Position numbers and translations under genes: made by a program. From the NCBI RefSeq assembly GCF_034424525.1, contig NZ_CP139979.1, forward strand, positions 3,993,001 through 4,057,000: 64,000 nt of DNA. Reading direction: 5' to 3'. The notes under the pieces were generated by a model, which was not told the origin of the DNA, searched no databases, and saw only the letters and a program-made list of their open reading frames with translations. Below, piece after piece: positions 8,112 to 17,284 of the stretch (its first letter is position 1; each line of letters opens with the position of its first letter). The DNA comes from Sphingobium yanoikuyae. GTDB lineage: Bacteria; Pseudomonadota; Alphaproteobacteria; Sphingomonadales; Sphingomonadaceae.

Positions 8112-10822
8112 ACGCGCCGCCGATTTCCGCGCAGCGCTTCATCGGCCAGCGCGTGCCGCGCAAGGAGGATGGCCGGCTGCTGACCGGGCGCGGCAGCTTC
8201 GTTGATGATATCATCCTGCCCGGCATGCTGCACGCCGCCTTCGTCCGCAGCCCGATCGCGCGCGGCACGATCCGGTCGATCGACACCGATGTCGCGCGTG
8301 CCCAGCCCGGCGTCCATGCGGTGCTGACCCAGGCCGATCTGGCGCCGTTCGGCGTCACCATGCTGAGCTTCTTCCTTGGCCCGGTAGAGGTGGCGATGAC
8401 GCCGCTGGCGGACGGGCGGGTTGCCTATGTCGGCCATCCGGTCGCGCTGGTGATCGCCGACGACCGCTATCTGGCCGAGGATGCCGCCAGCCTGGTGGTG
8501 GTCGATTATGCCGAGGAAGCGGCCGTCGTCACGCTGGACGATGCGCGCCTTGGCCCACGGGTGCATCCCGACACCGACGACAATGTCGCCGCGCTGATGG
8601 GCGAGGAGGAAGCCGATGCCGCGCTGGAAGCGCTGCTGGCGGGCGCGCCGCATCTGGTCAGCCAGTCGATCCGCCATCAGCGCATCGCCCAGTCGCCGAT
8701 GGAGACGCGCGGCGTGGTGGCGAGCCTGCAGGGCGAGAGCGAATTGCTGGTCCATATCACCTGCGCCGGGCCGCAACTGGTGGCGCGCTGGCTGACCCTG
8801 GCGCTCGACCGGCCGGGGCTGAGCGTGCGGGTGATTGCCAAGGACGTCGGCGGCTCCTTCGGCCTCAAGAACCATCCCTGGATGGAGGAGGTGTCCGCCA
8901 TCCTTGCCGCCATGCTGCTGCGCCGGCCGGTCAAGTGGATCGAGGACCGGATCGAGAATCTGACCGCCGCCAACCAGGCCCGCGAGCAGGAAATGACATT
9001 GCGCGCCGCCTTCGACACGGACGGGCGGCTGGTCGCCAGCCATGCCGATTATGCGCTCAACAACGGCGCCTATCCGATGGGGGCGGACGCCAATATCGCG
9101 GTCCATATGTTCCTGTGGGCGGCCTATAATATGCCCGCCTACAGCTTCGTGTCGCGCGGCTGGTACAGCAATACGCCGGGGTTGGCCGCCTATCGCGGCC
9201 CCTGGGCGATCGAAACGCTGGCGCGCGAGACCTTGCTCGACCGGGCGGCGCGGCAGATCGGCATCGACCCGGTGGAGATTCGCCGCCGCAATCTCTGCAC
9301 CGCCGCCGACCAGCCGTCTGTCACGCCGCTCGGTATCCCGCGCGAGGATATCACGCCGGCGCAATGTCTGGAAAAGCTGCTGGAAGTGGTGGACGTGCCC
9401 GCCTTCCGCGCGGAGCAGGCGGCGGCGCGGGCGCAGGGGCGCTATCTGGGCCTGGGCCTCGCCGCCTATATCGAGCCGACCGGCGCGGCCGGCAGCATCG
9501 CGGTGATGACCGGGGAACTGGCGCAGCTGCGGATCGAACCGACCGGACGGGTGGTCGCGGTGATGAGCGTCCATTCGCAGGGCCATGGCACCCAGACGAC
9601 GATGGCGCAGTGCATCGCCGATCAGCTGGGCGTGCCAATCGAGGACGTCACCATCTTCGATGGCGACAGTTCGCGCGGCGGCTTTAGCCCCGGCGCGGGT
9701 GGCAGCCGGCAGGGGGTGATCGGCGGCGGCGCGGCGATCCGGGCCGGGCGCCTGCTCGCCGACAAGGTGAAGGTGGTGGCCGCCCATCTGCTCAACGCCA
9801 GTCCGCAAGCGATCAGCCTGGCGGACGGGATGGTCCATGTCGCCGGTGCGCCGGAGATGCGGCGGACGCTGCGCGAGATTGCCGAGATCGCCTATGGCGA
9901 GCCGGGGCGATTGCCGCCGGGCATGGAGACGGGGCTGGAAGCGCAATATCGCTATGATCCGCCGCCCATGACCTTCACCAGCGCGGCCCATGCCTGCATC
10001 GTCGAGGTCGATGCCGATACCGGGTTCGTGACGATCCAGCGCTGGGTCAGCAGCGAGGATTGCGGGGTGATGATCAACCCCGCCGTGGTCGAGGGGCAGA
10101 TTGCCGGCGGCCTGGCCCAGGCGATCGGCAGCGTGCTGCTGGAGGATGCCGCGCGCGATGCGCAGGGCAATCCGACGGCGGCGACCTTCAAGGATTATGC
10201 GCTGCCGACGATCTTCGACGTGCCCGATTTCGAATATGTCCATGCCGATACGCCGTCACAGGCCGAAGGCGGCTTTCGCGGCGTTGGCGAGGGCGGCTGC
10301 ATCATCGGCCCACCCACCCTGGTCAATGCGATCGCCGATGCGCTTGCGCCGTTCGGGGAGGTGGCGGTGGACCTGCCGCTGACGCCGGACAAGCTGATGA
10401 CCGTGATCGAGGGGCAGCCCTGGCCGGAACGCCCGGTGAGCCGCTTCCATCCCGACCATCGGGCGCCGGAGGTCAATACCCCTGCCCCGATGGCGCCCCC
10501 TCCCCCGCCGATCACGCCGGCCGCCCCGGTCGGGATCGACGGCGCATGGAAGCTGGTGCTCGCGACGCCGATGGGGCCGCAGCCTATGGTCGCGCATTTC
10601 CAGGTCATGGGCGACCGGGTGACAGGGCGGCTTGAGGCGGATCAGGGATCGCAGGAATTTGCCGGCACGATCGCCGGCAATCAGGTGGCATGGGAGATGA
10701 AGGTGACAAAGCCGATGGCGATCACCCTCAAATATGCCCTGCTGTTCGATGGCGACAGCGTGAGCGGCAAGTGCAAGATGGGGCTGTTCGGCACCGCCAA
10801 GGTGCGCGGCGAGAGGGCCTAG
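8108..10822 (+). CDS. Mo-binding large subunit of an aldehyde/CO dehydrogenase-like hydroxylase, with extra C-terminal domain
   Basis: This 904-residue catalytic subunit starts at ATG 8108 (ATGA overlap). Molybdopterin-binding motifs are present (GGSFGLKN; GGSRQGVIGGGAA; GVGEGGCIIGPP with the catalytic Glu). The active-site loop reads AYRGPWA rather than the AYRCSFR of true CO dehydrogenases, so an aldehyde or N-heterocycle substrate is more likely than CO. After about residue 790 there is a Pro-rich linker and an additional domain of roughly 95 residues beginning DGAWKLVLATPMGPQPM, which ordinary CoxL lacks. The stop codon shares a CTAG palindrome with the stop of the convergent CoA-transferase gene. 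Confidence 0.88.
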   Translation: MNAPPISAQRFIGQRVPRKEDGRLLTGRGSFVDDIILPGMLHAAFVRSPIARGTIRSIDTDVARAQPGVHAVLTQADLAPFGVTMLSFFLGPVEVAMTPLADGRVAYVGHPVALVIADDRYLAEDAASLVVVDYAEEAAVVTLDDARLGPRVHPDTDDNVAALMGEEEADAALEALLAGAPHLVSQSIRHQRIAQSPMETRGVVASLQGESELLVHITCAGPQLVARWLTLALDRPGLSVRVIAKDVGGSFGLKNHPWMEEVSAILAAMLLRRPVKWIEDRIENLTAANQAREQEMTLRAAFDTDGRLVASHADYALNNGAYPMGADANIAVHMFLWAAYNMPAYSFVSRGWYSNTPGLAAYRGPWAIETLARETLLDRAARQIGIDPVEIRRRNLCTAADQPSVTPLGIPREDITPAQCLEKLLEVVDVPAFRAEQAAARAQGRYLGLGLAAYIEPTGAAGSIAVMTGELAQLRIEPTGRVVAVMSVHSQGHGTQTTMAQCIADQLGVPIEDVTIFDGDSSRGGFSPGAGGSRQGVIGGGAAIRAGRLLADKVKVVAAHLLNASPQAISLADGMVHVAGAPEMRRTLREIAEIAYGEPGRLPPGMETGLEAQYRYDPPPMTFTSAAHACIVEVDADTGFVTIQRWVSSEDCGVMINPAVVEGQIAGGLAQAIGSVLLEDAARDAQGNPTAATFKDYALPTIFDVPDFEYVHADTPSQAEGGFRGVGEGGCIIGPPTLVNAIADALAPFGEVAVDLPLTPDKLMTVIEGQPWPERPVSRFHPDHRAPEVNTPAPMAPPPPPITPAAPVGIDGAWKLVLATPMGPQPMVAHFQVMGDRVTGRLEADQGSQEFAGTIAGNQVAWEMKVTKPMAITLKYALLFDGDSVSGKCKMGLFGTAKVRGERA

Positions 10823-11943
10823 CCGAATTCGGCGCGTATCCGGGCGCCATGTTCGTCGACATGGGGCGCGGCCGAGGCACCGGCGGCACGCTGACCATCG
10901 ATGCGCCAGGCTGCACGGGTCATCAGCATCGACCGGTCGCGCGTCGGCACCGATTGCAGCATGTCGAGACGGCGGAAGGCTTCGGCTTCCAGCAGGCCCG
11001 GCCAGTCCGCGACCGGCGCGCACCAGATATCCTGTGCGCGCAGCAAGGCGATCCATTGCGCACTGGTCCGTTGCGCCAGCCGGTCGGCCAGCACCGCCTG
11101 AAGCCGGTCGCGATCGCGAAAGGGATCACCGTCCAGCCGCACGTCGAGCAGCGCTTCGAGCCGGGGCAAGGGTGTCATTGCGAGCGCCAGCCAGCCATCG
11201 GCGGTGCGATAGACGCCATAGGGCGCGCCCAGATAGGCATGGGCGTTGCGGACCCGCGCCCGCTGCGGCGGACGGCCACCATCGTTGAGATGGGTGGTCA
11301 GCACTTCGAACTGGAAATCGACCATCGCCTCCAGCAGGCTGGTTTCGACATGGCCGCCCCCGCCCTTGATATTGCGCCGGACAAGCGCGGCCAGGATCGC
11401 CTGCGTCAATATGTGCCCTGCCAGCATGTCGGCGATCGAAAGGCCGAAGGGCACCGGACCGTCATCGGCGCTGCCATTGAGCCACATCGCTCCAGACAGC
11501 GCCTGGGCCAGCAGATCCTGTCCCGGCAGGTCGACCCAGGGCCCGCTGTCGCCATAGCCCGAGATGGTGCCGACGATGAGACGCGGATTATGGGCGCGCA
11601 AGGCGTCGGGACCGATGCCGAGCCGATCGGCGACACCGGGCCGGAAATTCTGGATCACCACGTCGGCGCGGGCGGCCAGGCGCAACAGCATCGCGCGATC
11701 CGCCGGCAGCTTGTAATCCAGCGCAATGCTCTCCTTGTTGCGGTTGATCGCGTGGAACAGGGTCGAATCGCCGCCGATATCGGTATCGGTCAGATAGAGG
11801 TTGCGGCAGATGTCGCCGCCGCCCGGCCGCTCCACCTTGATGACCCGCGCGCCCAGATCAGCCAGGCGCAACGCCGCCGACGGCCCTGACAGAAATTGGG
11901 CCATGTCCAGCACAAGCAGGCCATCGAGCGGCTGATCGCTCAT
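10819..11943 (-). CDS. CaiB/BaiF family III CoA-transferase (first copy)
   Basis: This 374-residue family III CoA-transferase moves CoA between carboxylic acids. The N-terminal [20 protein letters not shown] and NFRPGVADRLG motifs are typical, and D143 in LPGQDLLAQALSG matches the Asp that forms the acyl-enzyme anhydride. Its ATG overlaps the stop of the upstream solute-binding-protein-like gene (ATGA), so the two form an operon. A second CoA-transferase with the same motifs lies divergently at 13153; the pair may act together or on related acids. Donor and acceptor are unknown. Confidence 0.88.
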   Translation of the reverse strand: MSDQPLDGLLVLDMAQFLSGPSAALRLADLGARVIKVERPGGGDICRNLYLTDTDIGGDSTLFHAINRNKESIALDYKLPADRAMLLRLAARADVVIQNFRPGVADRLGIGPDALRAHNPRLIVGTISGYGDSGPWVDLPGQDLLAQALSGAMWLNGSADDGPVPFGLSIADMLAGHILTQAILAALVRRNIKGGGGHVETSLLEAMVDFQFEVLTTHLNDGGRPPQRARVRNAHAYLGAPYGVYRTADGWLALAMTPLPRLEALLDVRLDGDPFRDRDRLQAVLADRLAQRTSAQWIALLRAQDIWCAPVADWPGLLEAEAFRRLDMLQSVPTRDRSMLMTRAAWRIDGQRAAGASAAPHVDEHGARIRAEFG

Positions 11944-13055
11944 GCCAGGCTGTCCCGGAAAAGCTGGTTGAGCGCGGCAATGACCGATGCTGCCGCCTCC
12001 CGCCCGCGCAGGGCCTGGTTGAGGCGATCGGACGCCTGCTGCTGGAAGCCCATATAGCCGTCATGCCGGGGTCGCAGCCAGGCGCGATCGAGCGTGGCCC
12101 GCGTCGCCCGATAGAAATCGCCGGTCCGGGCATTGAGCGCGGCATCCTCCCATGCCTGGGCATGGCCGGGCTGGCCGCCGGCAGGGGCATAGAGGTCGGC
12201 CTGGATGGTGCCGCTTGCCACCCATTGGGCAAAGGCTGCGGCTTCGGCGCAATGAGCGCTGGCCGCGGAAACGGCAAGGCCCGTGCCCCCGAGGGCGGAA
12301 CCGGCTGGACCGGCCGGGCCGCAGAAGGGCAGGTCGTGGAAGGCGATGCGCATCGGGCGGAAGCCATCGAGCGCATAGCTGACATAGCCGTAGATCAGCG
12401 GCGAGCCGGCGATCACGCTGTCGGCAGCGCCCATGGCATCGAGCAGCGCGATCGGATCCTGATCATAGGCAACCGGATCGACCAGTTCTGCCAGTTGCAG
12501 CAACCGGTCATAGGCCGAGGCGGCAGCGGCAGGAAAGAGATCCGGGCCCTGCACGTCGAGTGGCACGCCCTCAAGCCCGCACAGCGAAAAGAGCGACATG
12601 AGCGAATGCGGCGCGCGCAACGGCAGCCCGAGCCCGCCGGTGCGGGCCAGTGCCAGCACATCGTCCCATGTGTGGAGCGGGCCGCCCAGGCGACCGGGCA
12701 CCCAGGCCTGGACCTGCGTCGCGGCGTCGATCGGCAAGGCCCATTGATGCCCCTTCCAATGATAGCTGGGATAGGACAGGCCGACCGAGCCAGCCTCGAT
12801 CGCCGCCAGCGCCTCCATGTCGCAGACGGTCTCCAACGGCAGCAGGCAGCCTGCATCGGCCACTTGTCCGACATGGGGATGGTCGATCACGATCAGATCA
12901 TATTGGCGGGCCAGTTCCTCGACCGGGAAGGTCTCGAAATCCTGCAGCGAGCGCCGGTCCCACGCGATGGTCTGGCCGGTCTGTTCCTGCCACGCCCGCG
13001 ATGCCGCCAACAGCGGATCGATCCCGCGGGGATGGTCCCATGTCATTCCGCGCAC
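11940..13055 (-). CDS. Solute-binding protein family 1 homologue lacking a signal peptide
   Basis: This 371-residue protein has the fold pattern of extracellular solute-binding proteins (WDHPRGIDPLLAASRAWQEQ; LIVIDHPHVG; hinge-like WALPIDAATQVQAW). It begins directly with the mature domain: there is no hydrophobic leader and no lipobox. The GTG start at 13055 has a perfectly spaced GGAGAGG (13062-13068), so an upstream signal peptide is not simply missed. A cytoplasmic sugar- or acid-binding role, perhaps sensory or enzymatic, is therefore more likely than a transport one. It is translationally coupled to a CoA-transferase. A second leaderless homologue lies at 18399. Confidence 0.75.
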   Translation of the reverse strand: MRGMTWDHPRGIDPLLAASRAWQEQTGQTIAWDRRSLQDFETFPVEELARQYDLIVIDHPHVGQVADAGCLLPLETVCDMEALAAIEAGSVGLSYPSYHWKGHQWALPIDAATQVQAWVPGRLGGPLHTWDDVLALARTGGLGLPLRAPHSLMSLFSLCGLEGVPLDVQGPDLFPAAAASAYDRLLQLAELVDPVAYDQDPIALLDAMGAADSVIAGSPLIYGYVSYALDGFRPMRIAFHDLPFCGPAGPAGSALGGTGLAVSAASAHCAEAAAFAQWVASGTIQADLYAPAGGQPGHAQAWEDAALNARTGDFYRATRATLDRAWLRPRHDGYMGFQQQASDRLNQALRGREAAASVIAALNQLFRDSLA

Positions 13056-13120
13056 AGCATGCCTCTCCGTTACTCAGACAAATATGTTGACTCGTTCTGA
13101 TGCGGTCCATAGCCTAAGAA

Positions 13121-13142
13121 AATATCATATTAAATGATAATT
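13121..13142. promoter_or_regulatory. AT-rich operator-like site A (divergent CoA-transferase operons)
   Basis: In the 97-base divergent gap, TATCAT (13123-13128) and ATGATA (13134-13139) form perfect arms around 5 bases. The minus strand reads ATATGATATT (13121-13130), the same 10-mer found at 25984-25993 and 45737-45746. The site is just upstream of the GTG start of the plus-strand operon, a typical repressor position. Confidence 0.55.
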
Positions 13143-13152
13143 ATGGAGAGGT

Positions 13153-14331
13153 GTGGTGGCGTCCGACAGCCTGAATGAGATGGTACGCCTGCCGCTTGCG
13201 GGCCTTACGGTGCTGGATTTCAGCCAGTTCCTGGCCGGACCATCGGCTGCCCTGCGGCTCGCGGACCTGGGCGCGCGCGTCATCAAGATCGAGCGCCCCG
13301 ATGGCGGCGATGCCAGCCGGAGCCTCTATCTGGCGGACCTGCCCTTCGACCAGGACAGCGCGCTGTTCCATGCCATCAACCGCGGCAAGCAGAGCCTGAC
13401 GGCGGACCTCAAAAATGCGGATGACCTGATGCGGGTCAAAGCCCTGATCGCGCAGGCCGACGTGCTGATCCACAATTTCCGGCCCGGTATCATGGACCGG
13501 CTGGGACTAGGCTGGGACGATGTCCGCGCGATCAACCCGCGCCTGATCTATGCCGGGGTCAGCGGCTATGGCCCGGACGGGCCTTGGCGCGACCGGCCGG
13601 GACAGGATCTGCTGGTGCAGTCGCTGTCCGGCATCGCCTTGCTGTCGGGCGATGGCAATGGCCCGCCAGTGCCCGCCGGCCTGTCGATCACCGACATGAT
13701 GGCCGGTGCGCAGCTGGTGCAGGGGATACTGGCGCTGCTGGTCCGGCGCGGCGTCAGTGGCGACGGTGGCCGGGTCGACGTCAGCCTGATCGAGACCGCC
13801 ATCGACCTGCAGTTCGAGCATCTGGCCGTCTATCTCAATCGCGGTGGCGCGATGCCGGCGCGCAGCGCTGTCGGCAACGCCAATCTCTATCTGGCCGCCC
13901 CCTATGGCATCTATGCCACCGCCGACGGCCATGTCGCGCTGGCGATGGCGCCGATCGACCGGCTGGGCGCACTGATCGGCTGCACGGAGATGGCCGACTT
14001 TCCGGCGGATCGCTGGTTTGCCGAACGCGACGCGATCAAGGCGATCCTGCGCGACCATCTGAAGCAACGGACAAGCGCGCACTGGCTGGCCATCCTGGAG
14101 CCGGCCGGCATATGGGCCGCCCCCGTGCTCGACTGGCCGGCGCTGACCGCCGATCCCGCCTTTGCCGCGCTCGACGCGGTGCAGCAGGTGCGTTCGCCCG
14201 ATGGCGCGACGCTGCGGCTGACGCGATGCCCGATCCGCGTCGACGGCCAGATCCTCAAGAATGAACGCGCCGCCCCCCGGCTCGGCGCCGACAGCGACTT
14301 CATCCATAGCGAACTGGCAGGCGCAGCATGA
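13153..14331 (+). CDS. CaiB/BaiF family III CoA-transferase (second copy)
   Basis: This is a 392-residue protein (391 if the GTG at 13156 is used, which is better spaced from GGAGAG at 13145-13150). It shares the [20 protein letters not shown] opening and the catalytic PGQD motif (D152) with the divergent copy at 10819, so the two are paralogues. It should transfer CoA onto an organic acid. It is first gene of a ten-gene coupled operon running to 23650; the next gene encodes a MaoC-type hydratase, which would act on the resulting acyl-CoA. Acid identity is unknown. Confidence 0.88.
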   Translation: MVASDSLNEMVRLPLAGLTVLDFSQFLAGPSAALRLADLGARVIKIERPDGGDASRSLYLADLPFDQDSALFHAINRGKQSLTADLKNADDLMRVKALIAQADVLIHNFRPGIMDRLGLGWDDVRAINPRLIYAGVSGYGPDGPWRDRPGQDLLVQSLSGIALLSGDGNGPPVPAGLSITDMMAGAQLVQGILALLVRRGVSGDGGRVDVSLIETAIDLQFEHLAVYLNRGGAMPARSAVGNANLYLAAPYGIYATADGHVALAMAPIDRLGALIGCTEMADFPADRWFAERDAIKAILRDHLKQRTSAHWLAILEPAGIWAAPVLDWPALTADPAFAALDAVQQVRSPDGATLRLTRCPIRVDGQILKNERAAPRLGADSDFIHSELAGAA

Positions 14332-14774
14332 TCATCGAGCAATTTTTCGAAGACTATGACATTGGGGCGGAGCGCCAGAGTTTCGGCCGCACCATCACCG
14401 AGACCGACTTCGTCGTCCATGCCGGCCATAGCGGCGATTTCTTCCCCCATCATATGGACGCCCATTGGTGCGCGACCCAGGATATCGGCCAGCGCATCGC
14501 CCATGGCACGATGATATTCACCATCGGTATCGGCCTGACCGCGACGGTCATCAACCCGCACGCCATGTCCTATGGCTATGACCGGCTACGCTTCATCCGC
14601 CCGGTCCATATCGGCGACACGATCCGCACCATCACCCGCATCGCCGACAAGCGCGACCATCCCAAGCGCGCCAGCCATGGCGTGGTGACCGAGGCGGTCG
14701 ACGTCCGCAACCAGCGCGACGAGACGGTGCTGGCCTGCGAGCATCTCTATCTGGTGGCGCGCCGGGACGCCTGA
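14328..14774 (+). CDS. MaoC-family hydratase/dehydratase
   Basis: This 148-residue single hot-dog protein is coupled to the CoA-transferase by an ATGA overlap. The catalytic D37-x4-H42 pair appears in [11 protein letters not shown] and is followed by the conserved IAHGTM. The family hydrates or dehydrates enoyl-, mesaconyl- or hydroxyacyl-CoA thioesters. Position suggests it acts on the CoA thioester made by the neighbouring transferases. Confidence 0.87.
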   Translation: MIIEQFFEDYDIGAERQSFGRTITETDFVVHAGHSGDFFPHHMDAHWCATQDIGQRIAHGTMIFTIGIGLTATVINPHAMSYGYDRLRFIRPVHIGDTIRTITRIADKRDHPKRASHGVVTEAVDVRNQRDETVLACEHLYLVARRDA

Positions 14775-14777
14775 CCG

Positions 14778-15794
14778 ATGCGATTGCGGCCCCGCCATAT
14801 CCTGACCGGCCTGTCGGTCGCGATCCTGATCGTCGCGATCCTGTCGCTATTGGCCGTGCGCCAGCAGGTGATGGCGCAGCGCCCGCCCGTCCCGGCTGCG
14901 CAGACAGGTGGGGAGCGCTATGGGCTGTCGACCGTCGGCCTGAGCTATCCCTTTGCCGCCGCCATCGCCAAGGGCTTTACCGAGGCGGCCCGGCGTGCGG
15001 GCGCCAACGCCGTGGTGCTGGACGCCAAAGGCGACGTGCAGAAACAGGCCAATGACATTGACGACCTGATCGCCCAGCAGGCGCGCGGCATCGCTATCAT
15101 GCCGATCGACAGCGTTGTGGCGCAAGGCTGGGTCGACCGCATCGCGCGCCATGCCATTCCGGTCGCGTCGGTCGCCGCGCTGATCGGCGATCCGCGCAAG
15201 CGGTCGGTGCAGGACGTCTATCCCGGCCTCACCGCGCTGGTATCGCAGGACGAGGTGCTGGCCGGCACCGCCGCCGGGCAACTGGCCGCGCGCCTGTTGC
15301 CACCTGGCAAAACGGCCCGGATCGCGATCGTCGAAGGCGCAGCGGGCTATCCCGAGGTCGAGCAGCGTGCCCGCGGCTTTCGCCAGGCGCTCGATGCTGC
15401 CCATCTCCCGTATCACATTGTGGCGTCGCAGCCGGGCAACTGGTCGTCCGAAGGCGGCGAGGCCGCCTGCCAGAATATCCTGACCGCCCAGCCGCAGGTC
15501 GACCTGTTCTTCAGCGAGGCGGACGACATGGTGATCGGCTGTGCCCGTGCGGTCCGGGCGGCGGGATCGTCGGCGCGACTGATCGGTGTGGGCGGATCAC
15601 GCCTTGCGATCGCCTCGATCAAGGCTGGCGCGGTCGACGGCACGGTCTGCTTCAAGCCGGAAGCGTTGGGGGCCCTGGCCTTTGACGCATTGCACCGGGC
15701 GGCGCGCGGAGAAAGGCGAACGGACCGATTCCTGACCTATCCGATCCCCGCCGTGACGCGGGCCAATGTCGATGCCTGTGTGGGGCAATGGTGA
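14778..15794 (+). CDS. Ribose-type ABC importer, periplasmic sugar-binding protein
   Basis: This 338-residue protein has an N-terminal hydrophobic leader (residues 9-28) and a periplasmic-binding-protein type 1 fold: YPFAAAIAKGFTEAARRAG at the first helix, IAIMPIDSVV after the first lobe and FFSEADDMVIGCARAV in the second lobe. It belongs to the RbsB class, with the ATPase and permease genes directly downstream. Unlike the two other solute-binding homologues in this operon pair, this one does carry an export signal, so it is the likely functional receptor of the importer. Ligand specificity cannot be read from sequence. Confidence 0.85.
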   Translation: MRLRPRHILTGLSVAILIVAILSLLAVRQQVMAQRPPVPAAQTGGERYGLSTVGLSYPFAAAIAKGFTEAARRAGANAVVLDAKGDVQKQANDIDDLIAQQARGIAIMPIDSVVAQGWVDRIARHAIPVASVAALIGDPRKRSVQDVYPGLTALVSQDEVLAGTAAGQLAARLLPPGKTARIAIVEGAAGYPEVEQRARGFRQALDAAHLPYHIVASQPGNWSSEGGEAACQNILTAQPQVDLFFSEADDMVIGCARAVRAAGSSARLIGVGGSRLAIASIKAGAVDGTVCFKPEALGALAFDALHRAARGERRTDRFLTYPIPAVTRANVDACVGQW

Positions 15795-17284
15795 TGCCGA
15801 TCCTGACCCTGCAGGGGCTGACCAAGACCTTCCCCAATGGCACCATGGCGCTGAAGGGCGTGGAGATGGCGGTCGAGCCCGGCACCGTCCACGGCCTGCT
15901 GGGGGCCAATGGCGCGGGCAAGTCGACGCTGATCAAGATATTGGCGGGCGCGCTGGCGCCGACCGACGGCGCGATCGGCTGGCATGGCGAGGACCGCAAC
16001 TGGACCGGCCCTGCCGGCCCCAGGGCCGCCGGCATCGCCACCATCTACCAGCATGTGCCGCTGGTCCCGACGCTGTCGGCGATCGAGAATATCCTGCTGG
16101 ACCAGCGCGGCACATGGCGCAGCAATCAGGCCGAGCAGGCGCGGATCGAACGGATCGTCGCCGATCTGGGCAACCCCTTCGCGCTCGATGCGCTGGTGCA
16201 GGATCTGCCCATCGGCCAGCGGCAGATGGTCGCGATCGTCGCGGCGCTGGCGGCCGACGCGCAGCTCATCATCATGGACGAACCGACCGCATCGCTCGCC
16301 GGGCATGAGCGGGACAATGTCTATGCCACGATCCGGCGGCTGAAGGCCGAAGGGCGGACCGTGCTGTTCATCTCCCACTTCATCGACGAGATCATGGCCC
16401 TGACCGACCATGTCACGATCCTGCGCGATGGCCGGGCCGTGCTCGCCTCGCCGACGGCGGCGCTGGACGAGCAGGATATTGCCGACGCCATCGCCGGCCG
16501 GGCGGTGGCGGCGCTGGAGCGGAACGGCCATCGCGCCGCGCCGGGCAAAGCGGTGCTCGAATTGCGCGGGCTGGCCTCGCCAGGCCGGCTGGTCCCGACC
16601 GACCTGACCCTGCACGCGGGCGAGATCATTGGCCTTGCCGGCCTGCTGGGATCGGGGCGCAGCGAATTGCTCCATGCCATTTTCGGTGCCGATCCGCAGG
16701 CGCGCGGGATGGTGCTGCTGAACGGCGTACCGGTGCCGCGCCGTACCGACGAAGCAGTGATCGCCGGCCTTGCGCTGGTGCCCGAGGACCGGGCCGGCCA
16801 GGGCTATGTGCCGCTGCTGTCGATATCAGACAATATCGCCATGGGCGACGATCGGGGCCTGTTGCAGGCGCCGGCGCGCGAACGGGCGGAGGCGGACGCA
16901 GCGATCGCCCGGCTGGCAATCAAGACACCGGATGCCGACGCCCTGCCCACCCAATTGTCGGGCGGCAATGCGCAGAAGGTGGTGATCGCCCGCTGGCTGA
17001 AACCGCGCACCCGCGTGCTGATGCTGGACGAGCCGACCGCCGGTATCGACATTGGCGCGCGCACCGACATTTTGCGGCTGGTGCGCACCCTGGCCGATGA
17101 CGGGCTGCCGGTGCTGCTGGTGTCGTCCGAGTTCGAGGAACTGATCGCTATTTGCGACCGCATCCTGGTGATGCGCGACGGTGCGGTGGTGCGCGAGCTG
17201 GACCCCGCCAGCACCAGCGAAACCGACCTCATTCTTGCCGCCGGCGGAAGCCGGGCGGACATTTCCGAAGGGATTGACGCATGA
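15788..17284 (+). CDS. Sugar ABC importer ATP-binding protein (RbsA-like, two ABC domains)
   Basis: This 498-residue tandem ATPase has a first domain with Walker A GANGAGKST and Walker B LIIMDEPTASL. The second domain has the degenerate Walker A GLLGSGRSELL usual for this class, the signature LSGGNAQKVVIARWL and Walker B VLMLDEPTAGIDIGA. It energises the importer with the flanking binding protein and permease. ATG 15788 overlaps the preceding gene; GTG 15791 or ATG 15794 are possible alternatives. Confidence 0.92.
   Translation: MVMPILTLQGLTKTFPNGTMALKGVEMAVEPGTVHGLLGANGAGKSTLIKILAGALAPTDGAIGWHGEDRNWTGPAGPRAAGIATIYQHVPLVPTLSAIENILLDQRGTWRSNQAEQARIERIVADLGNPFALDALVQDLPIGQRQMVAIVAALAADAQLIIMDEPTASLAGHERDNVYATIRRLKAEGRTVLFISHFIDEIMALTDHVTILRDGRAVLASPTAALDEQDIADAIAGRAVAALERNGHRAAPGKAVLELRGLASPGRLVPTDLTLHAGEIIGLAGLLGSGRSELLHAIFGADPQARGMVLLNGVPVPRRTDEAVIAGLALVPEDRAGQGYVPLLSISDNIAMGDDRGLLQAPARERAEADAAIARLAIKTPDADALPTQLSGGNAQKVVIARWLKPRTRVLMLDEPTAGIDIGARTDILRLVRTLADDGLPVLLVSSEFEELIAICDRILVMRDGAVVRELDPASTSETDLILAAGGSRADISEGIDA

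Noticed and set aside
6098..10822. True aerobic CO dehydrogenase (CoxMSL with CoxG)
   Set aside because: The large subunit has AYRGPW in place of AYRCSFR, so CO oxidation is unlikely; kept as a CO-dehydrogenase-like hydroxylase.
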